DNA from: Roseateles amylovorans
Lineage (GTDB): Bacteria; Pseudomonadota; Gammaproteobacteria; Burkholderiales; Burkholderiaceae_C
Assembly (NCBI RefSeq): GCF_025398155.2
Contig: NZ_CP104562.2
Span: 5,270,001 to 5,334,000, forward strand
Direction of reading: 5' to 3'
Length of the DNA stretch: 64,000 nucleotides
In this document: one piece after another, positions 54,840 to 62,979 of the stretch
How the letters are laid out: each line of letters starts with the position of its first letter
How positions within the stretch are numbered: position 1 is the stretch's first letter
Notes under the pieces: generated by a model
Seen by the model: only the letters and a program-made list of their open reading frames with translations
Told to the model about the DNA's origin: nothing
The model's database searches: none
Position numbers and translations under genes: made by a program

Positions 54840-55968
54840 GGTGATGACAGTCGTCGGCACTCGGCCGGAAATCATCCGGCTGTCGCGCACGATCGACAAG
54901 CTGGACCACTACTGCGAGCATGTGCTGGTCCACACGGGCCAGAACTACGATTACGAACTGAACGAGGTCTTCTTCAGCGACCTCGGCATCCGAAAGCCCG
55001 ACCACTTCCTGGAAGCCGCTGGCGCCACGGCCGCCGAGACCATTGCGCAGGTCATCATGAACGTCGACAAAGTGATCGAGCTGACGCGCCCCGACGCGAT
55101 ACTGATCCTGGGCGACACCAACAGTTGCTTGGCCGCGATCGCTGCAAAGCGCCGTAAAGTGCCTATCTTCCACATGGAGGCCGGCAACCGTTGCTTCGAT
55201 TTCCGGGTTCCAGAAGAGATCAACCGCCGCATCGTCGACCACACTGCCGATATCAACCTGACTTACAGTCAAATCGCGCGCGACTACCTGCTGCGCGAGA
55301 ACCTGCCACCTGATCAGGTCATCTGCACCGGCAGCCCGATGCGCGAGGTGATCGAGTTCTACCGTGATGGCATTGAGGCATCGGACGTGTTGGTGCGGCA
55401 GGACTTGAGTGCCGGCAAGTATTTCGTGGTGAGCGCTCACCGAGAGGAGAACGTCGACTCCGCGGAGAATCTTCAGCGCCTGCTGACGTTGCTGAACACA
55501 CTCGCTGAGCGCTATGACGAGCCCGTGATCGTCTCCACCCATCCCCGAACACGTAAGCGCCTGGAGCAACTGGGCGACGCGCTGCGAGTGCATTCCCGTG
55601 TGCAGTTCATGAAGCCGTTCGGTTTCCTGGACTACGTCCACCTCCAAACCCGTGCCCGTGCGGTGCTTTCGGACAGCGGCACCATCACTGAAGAATCGTC
55701 GATCCTGAACTTTCCTGCCCTGAATCTGCGCGAGGTCCACGAGCGGCCAGAGGGCGTCGAGGAAGCGGCGGTCATGATGGTTGGCCTGGACGTGGGGCGT
55801 GTGATGGATGGCCTGCGCGTGCTCGAGGACCAACCCCGTGGCGACGAACGCCTCCTGCAACTCGTCAAGGACTACGCACCGGCGAATGTTTCTGACAAGG
55901 TGCTTCGCATCATCATCAGCTACACCGACTTCGTGAACCGAAAGGTCTGGAAGAAGCCTCAGGGCTGA
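54832..55968 (+). CDS. UDP-N-acetylglucosamine 2-epimerase-like enzyme, FnlC/WbvD type
   Basis: Non-hydrolysing 2-epimerase of the WecB family, 378 residues. With FnlA and the RmlD-like reductase it completes synthesis of a UDP-L-6-deoxy-HexNAc. Conserved segments: VVGTRPEIIRLSRTID, VHTGQNYDYELNEVFFSDL, ILGDTNSCLAAIAAKRRKVP, HMEAGNRCFDFRVPEEINR and SDSGTITEESSIL. The start is GTG 54832, inside the fnlA end. It is the last gene of the plus-strand array; the opposing CapD gene ends 1 base later. Confidence 0.9.
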   Translation: MLKVMTVVGTRPEIIRLSRTIDKLDHYCEHVLVHTGQNYDYELNEVFFSDLGIRKPDHFLEAAGATAAETIAQVIMNVDKVIELTRPDAILILGDTNSCLAAIAAKRRKVPIFHMEAGNRCFDFRVPEEINRRIVDHTADINLTYSQIARDYLLRENLPPDQVICTGSPMREVIEFYRDGIEASDVLVRQDLSAGKYFVVSAHREENVDSAENLQRLLTLLNTLAERYDEPVIVSTHPRTRKRLEQLGDALRVHSRVQFMKPFGFLDYVHLQTRARAVLSDSGTITEESSILNFPALNLREVHERPEGVEEAAVMMVGLDVGRVMDGLRVLEDQPRGDERLLQLVKDYAPANVSDKVLRIIISYTDFVNRKVWKKPQG

Positions 55969-55969
55969 C

Positions 55970-57841
55970 TCAGGACCGCCCGCTGTAGCTCAGGGGCAGC
56001 CGAGCAAGCAGGTTGCGCGTTTCGGCGCCCTCGCGCCGGGACTGCCCGGCAGCGAGTTCCGCCAGCAGCTGCAGCACGTCGCCCCCCCCCGCCATCTGGT
56101 CGCCAAGAAGCGCAATACGCAACCTGGCAATGCGCGTCGGCAGCGTCGTGTCCTCATCGCCCAGAAGCTCTTCGTAGAGCTTCTCACCCGGGCGGAGGCC
56201 GGAGAACTCGATCGGAATATCGCGCAAGTCCTTCCCACTCATCCGAATCATCGTCCTCGCCAGATCCACGATCTTCACCGGCTCGCCCATGTCCAGCACG
56301 AATACCTGGCCACTCTCTCCCATCGTCCCGGCCTGCACCACCAACCGCGCCGCCTCCGGAATCGTCATGAAGTAGCGCGTGATCTCCGGATGCGTCACCG
56401 TCACCGGCCCGCCCTTCGCAATCTGCTCCTTGAACTTCGGAATCACGCTCCCACTCGACCCGAGCACATTCCCGAACCGCACCGCCATGAACCGCGTCGC
56501 ATGCCCCTGCCCGGCCATGTGGCTGATGACCAGCTCAGCCGCACGCTTGGTCGCTCCCATCACGTTCGTCGGATTCACCGCCTTGTCGGTCGAAATCAAC
56601 ACAAACCGCTCCGCCCCGCATTCCGCCGCCGCCAGGCACGCGTGATACGTGCCCAAGGTGTTGTTGCGCAATGCCGCCCAGGCGTTCTCCTCCTCCATCA
56701 GCGGTACATGCTTGTAGGCCGCGGCATGGAAGACGATCTGCGGCTGGTATTTGCCGAAGACGAACTTCAGATGCGGCAGGTCCTTCACATCACCAATCAG
56801 CCGCACCAGCGGAATGTGCGGAAACTTCTCGCCCAGCTCCTGCTCGATCGAATACAACGCAAACTCGCTCAGCTCCAACAGCACCAGGCGTGACGGCCCA
56901 TACCGCGCCACCTGCCGACACAGCTCCGACCCAATCGACCCCCCCGCCCCGGTGATCAACACCGTCTTGCCACCGATGCACTCGCTGATGCCGCCTTCAT
57001 CCAGCTGCACCGGCTCCCGCCCCAGCAAGTCCTCCGGCTCGATGTCCCGCACCTGGTTCACCGCGCGGCCCGCCAGCAGCTCCTGGCTGCTCGGCACCGT
57101 CAGCACCGGCAGCCCGGTCTTCCCCGCCAGGTCCAGCGCGCGGCGGCGCTCCAGCGTGGTCGCCGCCGGCATGGCCACGATCACATGGGTGATGCCATGC
57201 AGCTCCGCAAACCGCGGCGCCTCCTCCAGCGTCCCCAGCACCGGAACGCCCGCCACCCGCGCGCCGCGCTTCTCGCGCACATCATCCAGATAGCCCACCA
57301 CCACCCAGCCCTGCTGATGCTGGATGCCCGCCACCAGCAGGCGCCCCGCATCGCCCGCGCCCATCACCAACGCACGTCGCTGCTCCAGCGCGCTGCCGCT
57401 GATCCGGCTGCGCATGTGCTCATACAACATGCGGTAGCCCATGCGCATCGTCGACAGCGCCATCAAGGTGAAGACCGGATGCAGCGCCAGCACCGCGCGC
57501 GGCACTTTGGTCAGCTGCGCCATCAGCACCGCCACGGCCGCAATCAGGCCGGCGATGATGCACACCGCCGCCAGCCGCTTCACCTCGCCAAAACCGCTGA
57601 AGCGCCACATGCCCTTGGGCACATGGAAGAGCTTGAGGAACAGGCCGTAGAGCACCACGATGCCCAGCATCACCCAGTGGTCGTAATCAGGCCGGGCCTC
57701 GAACCAGCGCTCGAAGCCCAGTCGGAACAGATAGGTCGCCTGCCATGCGAGCGCCACCGCCGCCATGTCCAGCGCCAGCGCCAAAGCTTCGCGGTAGGGG
57801 CGGATCCGCGTCAGCGACGCATCAAGGGACAACCAGTTCAT
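55970..57841 (-). CDS. CapD/WbpM-type UDP-HexNAc 4,6-dehydratase
   Basis: Membrane-anchored nucleoside-diphosphate-sugar dehydratase of 623 residues. The N-terminal part has about four hydrophobic helices, then a first Rossmann-like domain (RRALVMGAGDAGRLLVAGI). A second domain begins VLITGAGGSIGSELCRQVA and carries the catalytic STDKAVNPTNVMGATKR with Met replacing Tyr, the WbpM Ser-Met-Lys pattern. It converts UDP-GlcNAc to the 4-keto-6-deoxy form, supplying the DegT aminotransferase (58591). ATG 57841 follows a GAAGAG ribosome-binding-like sequence. Confidence 0.92.
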   Translation of the reverse strand: MNWLSLDASLTRIRPYREALALALDMAAVALAWQATYLFRLGFERWFEARPDYDHWVMLGIVVLYGLFLKLFHVPKGMWRFSGFGEVKRLAAVCIIAGLIAAVAVLMAQLTKVPRAVLALHPVFTLMALSTMRMGYRMLYEHMRSRISGSALEQRRALVMGAGDAGRLLVAGIQHQQGWVVVGYLDDVREKRGARVAGVPVLGTLEEAPRFAELHGITHVIVAMPAATTLERRRALDLAGKTGLPVLTVPSSQELLAGRAVNQVRDIEPEDLLGREPVQLDEGGISECIGGKTVLITGAGGSIGSELCRQVARYGPSRLVLLELSEFALYSIEQELGEKFPHIPLVRLIGDVKDLPHLKFVFGKYQPQIVFHAAAYKHVPLMEEENAWAALRNNTLGTYHACLAAAECGAERFVLISTDKAVNPTNVMGATKRAAELVISHMAGQGHATRFMAVRFGNVLGSSGSVIPKFKEQIAKGGPVTVTHPEITRYFMTIPEAARLVVQAGTMGESGQVFVLDMGEPVKIVDLARTMIRMSGKDLRDIPIEFSGLRPGEKLYEELLGDEDTTLPTRIARLRIALLGDQMAGGGDVLQLLAELAAGQSRREGAETRNLLARLPLSYSGRS

Positions 57842-57931
57842 CGCGTACTCTTCATCTCTCTTGATCGCTCGATCGCTCGACGGCTCCATCGCTCAATCTC
57901 GTGATCGCTTGTTCTGTCGGACTCGCTCGGC

Positions 57932-58525
57932 TCATGCCTTGAGCGCGCCCAATGTCGCCAGGATCAGTCGGATGTCGCCACCCAGGCTGGCGTTGCGCAC
58001 ATAGTCCGCCGCCAGCCGCAGTTTCATCGGCATGACGACCTCCACATACTCGCGCTCCGGATCCTCCGCCTGCGCCAGCAGTTCGCTCTCATTCCGAAAG
58101 CTCAACGATGCGGGATCAGTGATGCCCGGGCGAACCGACAACACGATCTCGCGCAGTTCCGCCGGATACAGCGCCACATACCGCGGCACCTCCGGCCGAG
58201 GCCCGACCAGGCTCATCGCACCACGCACCACATCCCACAGCTGAGGCAGCTCATCGATCTTGCTCGCCCGCAGCAGCCGACCGCTGCGGGTGATGCGGGC
58301 ATCGGCACCCACCGTGATCTGCGGTCCGAGGGACGGCGCGTCCACCCGCATCGTCCGGAACTTGTGGATGAAGAAGGGCCGGCCACCGCGCCCCACCCGC
58401 TCCTGCCGAAACATCACCGGACCCGGCGAGTCGAGCTTGATCCATGCGGCCACCAGCAACAGCAGCGGGCTGAGCAACAGCAGGCCGATGCCGGCACAGA
58501 GCAGGTCGAACAGTCGTTTGGCCAT
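57932..58525 (-). CDS. PglC/WcaJ-type monotopic sugar-1-phosphate transferase
   Basis: Monotopic phosphoglycosyl transferase of 197 residues that loads a sugar-1-phosphate onto undecaprenyl phosphate, an initiating step. A reentrant helix starts KRLFDLLCAGIGLLLLSP (3-20). The catalytic Asp-Glu pair is 91-92 in SKIDELPQLWDVV, and the KFRTMRVDAP and LVGPRPEVPRY motifs are conserved. It lacks the N-terminal transmembrane domain of WbaP/WcaJ. It is a second initiating enzyme besides the WecA-like one at 26772. The start at 58525 is preferred; the frame extends upstream. Confidence 0.9.
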   Translation of the reverse strand: MAKRLFDLLCAGIGLLLLSPLLLLVAAWIKLDSPGPVMFRQERVGRGGRPFFIHKFRTMRVDAPSLGPQITVGADARITRSGRLLRASKIDELPQLWDVVRGAMSLVGPRPEVPRYVALYPAELREIVLSVRPGITDPASLSFRNESELLAQAEDPEREYVEVVMPMKLRLAADYVRNASLGGDIRLILATLGALKA

Positions 58526-58590
58526 GAATGCGAATCGCGCGGAGACAGGACGAAAGGAAACCGTTGAAGGGCAGCAGAACCCGACGACGT

Positions 58591-59766
58591 TCAAGCAAAG
58601 CCGAGGCTACGCCGAACGGCATCGATGACGCGCTCGACTTGCTCGTCGGTCATCGCCGTGTAGAGCGGAATGCTCACCGTGCGCTCATAAGCGCGTTGGG
58701 AATGCGGGAAGCGCTCGGCGGTCAGGCCGTACTGCTCCCGCCAGTACGGATGCTGATGCAGCGGCACGTAATGCACGCTGCAGCCGATGCCCAGCGCAAA
58801 CATGCGTTCGATGAATTCGTCCCGCGTGACCTCCGCCTCATCCGACAGGCGCAGCACGAACAGGTGCCAGCTGTGGGTGTCGCCTTCCGGCGCTTCCGGT
58901 GGAAGGATCAGCGGCAGATCGACCAGCGCCTGCAGATAGCGTTGGGCGATCTGCTCGCGACGACGCTGGAAGGCCGGCAAGCGCTTGAGCTGGTGCAAGC
59001 CCAGCGCGGCAGCGATGTCGGTCAGGTTGTACTTGAAGCCGGGCGCGACGATCTCGTAATACCAGCTCGGCACCTTGGCGGTGAAGCGGTCGAAGGCATC
59101 GCGGTTGATGCCGTGCAGCCGCATCACGCGGGCCCGCTTGGCCAGCTCCGGATCCCGGGTCACCAGCATGCCGCCCTCGCCGGTGGTCATGGTCTTGTTG
59201 GCATAGAAGCTGAACACCGTGGCATTGCTGCCCATGGTGCCGATCAGTTCCTTCTCCAGCGTGGTGGGCAGCGCATGGGCGGCATCCTCCACCACCTTCA
59301 GCCCGTGCTTGCGCGCGATGTCCAGCAGGGTCAGCATGTCCACCGCCAGGCCCGCGTAATGCACCGGGATGATGGCCTTGGTGCGCGGCGTGATCGCGGC
59401 CTCGATCTGGTCGATGGCGATGTTCAGGGTCTGCGGGTCGATGTCCACCAGCACCACGTCGGCACCCAGATAGCGCACCACTTCAGCCGTGGCCGTGAAG
59501 GTGTGGGTGGTGGTGATGACCTCGTCGCCGGGGCCGATGCCCAGCGCTTCCAGCGCCAGATGCAGACCGGCAGTCGCCGAGTTCACCGCGATGCATTCGA
59601 TCTGCGGCTCACCCAGGTAGTTAGCGAACGCCTGTTCGAAGCGTTTGGCCTTCGGGCCGGTGGTGACCCAGCCGCTGCGCAGGGTGTCGACGACCTCGGC
59701 GATCTCCTCCTCGCCGATTTCCGGCAGGGCGAAGGGAAGGAAGGGCAAGGGGGAAGGTTCGCTCAT
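58591..59766 (-). CDS. DegT/DnrJ/EryC1 aminotransferase (PglE/WbpE-like)
   Basis: PLP-dependent aminotransferase of 391 residues that places an amino group on C4 of a keto-sugar. Catalytic Lys191 is in FSFYANKTMTTGEGG, and VVEDAAHALPTT holds the cofactor Asp. The C-terminal region CSVHYVPLHQHPYWRE contains the substrate-binding histidines. With the CapD dehydratase it would make a 4-amino-4,6-dideoxy-GlcNAc, the precursor of bacillosamine or QuiNAc4N. A PglD-like acetyltransferase is not seen next to it. Confidence 0.9.
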   Translation of the reverse strand: MSEPSPLPFLPFALPEIGEEEIAEVVDTLRSGWVTTGPKAKRFEQAFANYLGEPQIECIAVNSATAGLHLALEALGIGPGDEVITTTHTFTATAEVVRYLGADVVLVDIDPQTLNIAIDQIEAAITPRTKAIIPVHYAGLAVDMLTLLDIARKHGLKVVEDAAHALPTTLEKELIGTMGSNATVFSFYANKTMTTGEGGMLVTRDPELAKRARVMRLHGINRDAFDRFTAKVPSWYYEIVAPGFKYNLTDIAAALGLHQLKRLPAFQRRREQIAQRYLQALVDLPLILPPEAPEGDTHSWHLFVLRLSDEAEVTRDEFIERMFALGIGCSVHYVPLHQHPYWREQYGLTAERFPHSQRAYERTVSIPLYTAMTDEQVERVIDAVRRSLGFA

Positions 59767-59815
59767 GGGTTCGCTCTGACTCAGGTTGACGCGCCGCTCG
59801 GGCGCCGTCGCTCGC

Positions 59816-60526
59816 TCAGGGTTTGATGATCAGCGCCAGCACATGGCTGCGCAGGAATGGAAAGCTGTTCAGGACGCGATAAGCACCCGGATGCCACCGG
59901 CAGACCGCCCGCGCCAACGGCGGCGCCAGCGTGACGCGCCGGACCTGCGCCTGCCCCTGTGGAAACAAGGCCCTCATGCGCCGCAGCGGCACGCCGCGCA
60001 CATCCGGGTTGCGCGGATTGTCGACGATGAAGTCATACCAGAGCACCGCCCCGCCCGGTTTGAGCCAGCGCCACATCGCCTGTGCCACCTGCTGCTGCAA
60101 GCCATCGTCCAGGATGGAGGAAAACACCGTCGACTGCATGACCAGATCCTGACTGCCGGGCGCCACCTCCGCCTGCGAGGCATCGCCGGCCAGCAGGCGC
60201 AGCTGTTCCGGCAACGCGGCGCGGGCCGCGGTGAGCCGCTCAGGCAGCAGCTCGATGCCGGTCAGATGCTCGGGCAGCAGCCCCAGCCGCAGCATGTCCA
60301 TCAGATTGCCGCCCGCACCGCAGCCGACCTCGGTCAGCCGCCATTCGCTGACCGGCCCCATCTGCGCCGCCCGCGGCGCCAGCAGTTGCAGCGTCGCCGC
60401 CTGACGCTCATGCAGCATCTGCCAGACCTCCGGCCGCAGCAGGCTGTAGCGCTCCAGGCCACCGAGTCGCTCCTCGCGGCGCGCATAACGCTGGGCAATG
60501 GCCTGAAGTTCGCGGTCCTGGGTCAT
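59816..60526 (-). CDS. class I SAM-dependent methyltransferase
   Basis: Methyltransferase of 236 residues. Motif I is LTEVGCGAGGNLMDML (64-79). The acidic residue at the strand-2 end is in LTGIELLPERLTAARA, and VMQSTVFSSILDDGLQQQ gives strand 4. It sits inside the polysaccharide block between an aminotransferase and glycosyltransferases, so it may methylate a glycan sugar or an end group. The substrate is not predictable. The gene starts 42 bases after the GT4 gene on the minus strand. Confidence 0.83.
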   Translation of the reverse strand: MTQDRELQAIAQRYARREERLGGLERYSLLRPEVWQMLHERQAATLQLLAPRAAQMGPVSEWRLTEVGCGAGGNLMDMLRLGLLPEHLTGIELLPERLTAARAALPEQLRLLAGDASQAEVAPGSQDLVMQSTVFSSILDDGLQQQVAQAMWRWLKPGGAVLWYDFIVDNPRNPDVRGVPLRRMRALFPQGQAQVRRVTLAPPLARAVCRWHPGAYRVLNSFPFLRSHVLALIIKP

Positions 60527-60568
60527 GGCGTCGGGGCTCCGATCAGGAAGGAAGGACGAACGCGGCGA

Positions 60569-61786
60569 TCATCCTGCGACCGCGTCGATGAAACGCTGTG
60601 CCAGCACAGGATACGTGTGATGCTGCATGACGAATTCGCGGCCGCGCCGACCCATGGCCGCACGCTCCGCCGGGTCGAGCGCGGCGAGCGCCAAGAGCCC
60701 GTCCGCCACCGCTTGCGGATCCTGTGGCGGCACCGTCAGGCCCGCGCCGGCCTCGGCGACCGGATCGTTGCCGGCCTCGACCGAATGCAGCACCGGTCGC
60801 TGCGCCATCAGGTAATCCATCAGCTTGTTGGGCGCGATGCCGAAGCGATAGATCGGCGTGCGCTGCCAACCGATGTAGGCGATGTCGAACCCATGGAGCA
60901 GCGTCGGGATCTGCGCCTTCGGGATGGCCGGGAACATCGCGACATGGACCAGGCCCTCGTCGCGCACCCGGGCCTCCAGCCGCTCACGCAGATGGCCGCC
61001 GCCCACCAGCACAAACGCCAGCGGCTCATTCTTCAAGCGCTTGGCGGCGTCCAGCAGCACATCCAGCGCATTGGGCTCGCCCATCGAGCCGGCATAACCC
61101 ACGATCGTCCGCCCCGCCGCCCGCTGCGTGGCCAGATGCGCCTGCAGGGCAGGATCCAGCGGCTCGCCCTGCGCTTGCCACTCATCCAGGGTGATGCCAT
61201 TCGGCACGATGTGCAGCCTCTTCAGGTCCAGGCCGTGGTCAGCCATGTGCTGATGCACCTTCGGCAGCATCGACACCACCACGTCGGCGTGCCGGTAGGC
61301 GTCGTTCTCGGCCTTCTGGCAGATCATCGCGAACGGGTGCCGCGGGGACATGCCGGACAGCTCGATCGGCGACAGCGGCCAGAGGTCATGCACCTCATAG
61401 ACCAGCTTGGCCTTGGACAGCTTCGCAATCCGGCGCGCCACCCAGATGTCCATCGGATAGGTGCTGGAGGCAATCACCACGTCGGGCTCGAACTCGCGCG
61501 AGAGGATGTCTGCATCCTTCCAGACCTGGCGGCAGAACGACCAGATGTTCTTCACCCGGCCCACGCCGTTGCCCTGGTAGGTCGGCGTGTCGTAGAAGTG
61601 GTAGTTGACGCCCTGGAACTGCGCGAAGCCGGGCTCCGGCTGGGTCGTTCGCACATGGGAAAACGACGCCCCCAGGATCAAGGCCTGATGACCGGCGCGC
61701 ACCCATTCGCGCGCCAGGTAGAACGGGCGGAATTCCATGCCGTGCTTCGGGGAGCCGGCGTAATGATTGATCAGCAGCAGCTTCAT
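60569..61786 (-). CDS. glycosyltransferase, GT4 family
   Basis: GT-B glycosyltransferase of 405 residues. The N-terminus MKLLLINHYAGSPKHGMEFR resembles the WbpY/WcaI-type subgroup, and YEVHDLWPLSPIELSGMSPRH is a landmark. The donor domain runs from TIVGYAGSMGEPNALDVLLD to FGIAPNKLMDYLMAQRPV, with Glu in SVEAGNDPVAEAG. ATG 61786 is chosen because family homology begins there and it overlaps the stop of the upstream glycosyltransferase (ATGA). Confidence 0.87.
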   Translation of the reverse strand: MKLLLINHYAGSPKHGMEFRPFYLAREWVRAGHQALILGASFSHVRTTQPEPGFAQFQGVNYHFYDTPTYQGNGVGRVKNIWSFCRQVWKDADILSREFEPDVVIASSTYPMDIWVARRIAKLSKAKLVYEVHDLWPLSPIELSGMSPRHPFAMICQKAENDAYRHADVVVSMLPKVHQHMADHGLDLKRLHIVPNGITLDEWQAQGEPLDPALQAHLATQRAAGRTIVGYAGSMGEPNALDVLLDAAKRLKNEPLAFVLVGGGHLRERLEARVRDEGLVHVAMFPAIPKAQIPTLLHGFDIAYIGWQRTPIYRFGIAPNKLMDYLMAQRPVLHSVEAGNDPVAEAGAGLTVPPQDPQAVADGLLALAALDPAERAAMGRRGREFVMQHHTYPVLAQRFIDAVAG

Positions 61787-62979
61787 AGAGAGTTCAGACG
61801 CGCGACGAAGCGCTTGACCGCGGGCGCGAACATCGCGTGATTCGCGACCCACGCCCGGTTGGCCGCGCCGAGGACATCGGCGCGAGCGGGATCTTCCACC
61901 AGTGCCGCCAGCCGTTGGGGCAGCGACGACAGGTCCTGGTCGGCCGACAGGATCAGGCCATGACGAGGCGCGGCATCGGCGCCCTCGCCGCTTTCGCTGC
62001 CTGCTCGGGCCGCAGCGACTTCGGGGTCGACCGCTGATGTCCCGTCAACGTTCCCATCCGGATCGCCACCCCTCGACTTGCCGGACGTCCCCAGCAGTTC
62101 GTGATTGGCGGGCAGGTCGGACAGAAGGGGCAGGCATTCATGGGCCATGGCCTCGATCACCGAGACCGACACCGAATCGCTGGCCGGCAGACTCATGAAC
62201 CAGCGCGCATGGGCATATTGGCGGCCCTGGGCGACGGCATCGAGCCGACCGACGAAGTCGATGCGGTCGGCCAGGCCGAGCGATCGGGCCTGGTCTTCCA
62301 GCGCCGGGCGCAGCGATCCGTCATTCGCGATCACCAGCCGGGCGGACGGTTGCTGGGCGGCGATGACCGCGAAGGTGTCGATCACCCGCTGGGGCTGGTA
62401 GATCGGTTCCAGGCCCCGGTTGCTGAAGAAGAGCCACGGCTGCTTGCGCACGTTCTGCTTGGGCATCGACTCCAGGCCGAAGGGAAAGGTCATGACCTCG
62501 CCCGCGCCCAGCTCGCGCATGCGCTCCGCCATGTGCTGCGAATCGGAGGTGGTGATCGCGCAGGACTTCAGCACCTGCGTGGTCAGCCAGCGATAGGCCC
62601 AGCCTTGGCCCGGCGTGACCAGGATGTCGCTGCCCCAGGCCGAGCCCGCAATCTTCGCCCGCAGCCGCCAGCCGCGCCTCGCCGCCCAGGCCAGGGTCCC
62701 GTGCGACGTCAGATAGTGGGCATGCAGCCAGTCCGCATCCACCCGCGCCAGCCATTGGCCGAGTTTGGGCAGTTGCTTGAGCACGGCCAGGTTGCCGCCG
62801 CCGTGCTGGGGATCGGTGTTCAGCGCCAGTCGCTGGTCCTCGGGAATGAGGAAGCTGAACGCCGGCGCGAAGCCGCGTGTGGACGCGGCCCACAGCGAGA
62901 TGTCCCGTTGCTCGGACAGCGCGCGCGCCCATTTGAGGAGATGGGGACTCTCGCCGTCCCCGATCAATACCAGTCTCAT
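61783..62979 (-). CDS. glycosyltransferase, GT4-like, with a low-complexity insertion
   Basis: Predicted GT-B glycosyltransferase of 398 residues. The N-terminus MRLVLIGDGESPHLLKWA and WLHAHYLTSHGTLAWAARRG shape the acceptor domain. SAWGSDILVTPG, LFFSNRGLEPIYQPQRVID and the Glu-containing SVSVSVIEAMAHECLPLLSD define the donor domain. Between ANHELL and GLILSADQD lies a Gly/Asp/Ala-rich insertion of about 44 residues (297-340). The ATG overlaps the flippase stop, and the stop overlaps the next GT4 start. Confidence 0.82.
   Translation of the reverse strand: MRLVLIGDGESPHLLKWARALSEQRDISLWAASTRGFAPAFSFLIPEDQRLALNTDPQHGGGNLAVLKQLPKLGQWLARVDADWLHAHYLTSHGTLAWAARRGWRLRAKIAGSAWGSDILVTPGQGWAYRWLTTQVLKSCAITTSDSQHMAERMRELGAGEVMTFPFGLESMPKQNVRKQPWLFFSNRGLEPIYQPQRVIDTFAVIAAQQPSARLVIANDGSLRPALEDQARSLGLADRIDFVGRLDAVAQGRQYAHARWFMSLPASDSVSVSVIEAMAHECLPLLSDLPANHELLGTSGKSRGGDPDGNVDGTSAVDPEVAAARAGSESGEGADAAPRHGLILSADQDLSSLPQRLAALVEDPARADVLGAANRAWVANHAMFAPAVKRFVARLNSL

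Noticed and set aside
59786..61840. Long open frame (684 codons) on the plus strand
   Set aside because: Antisense to the methyltransferase and glycosyltransferase genes. The composition is His/Arg/Gln-rich, as expected from a shadow frame, with no motif.
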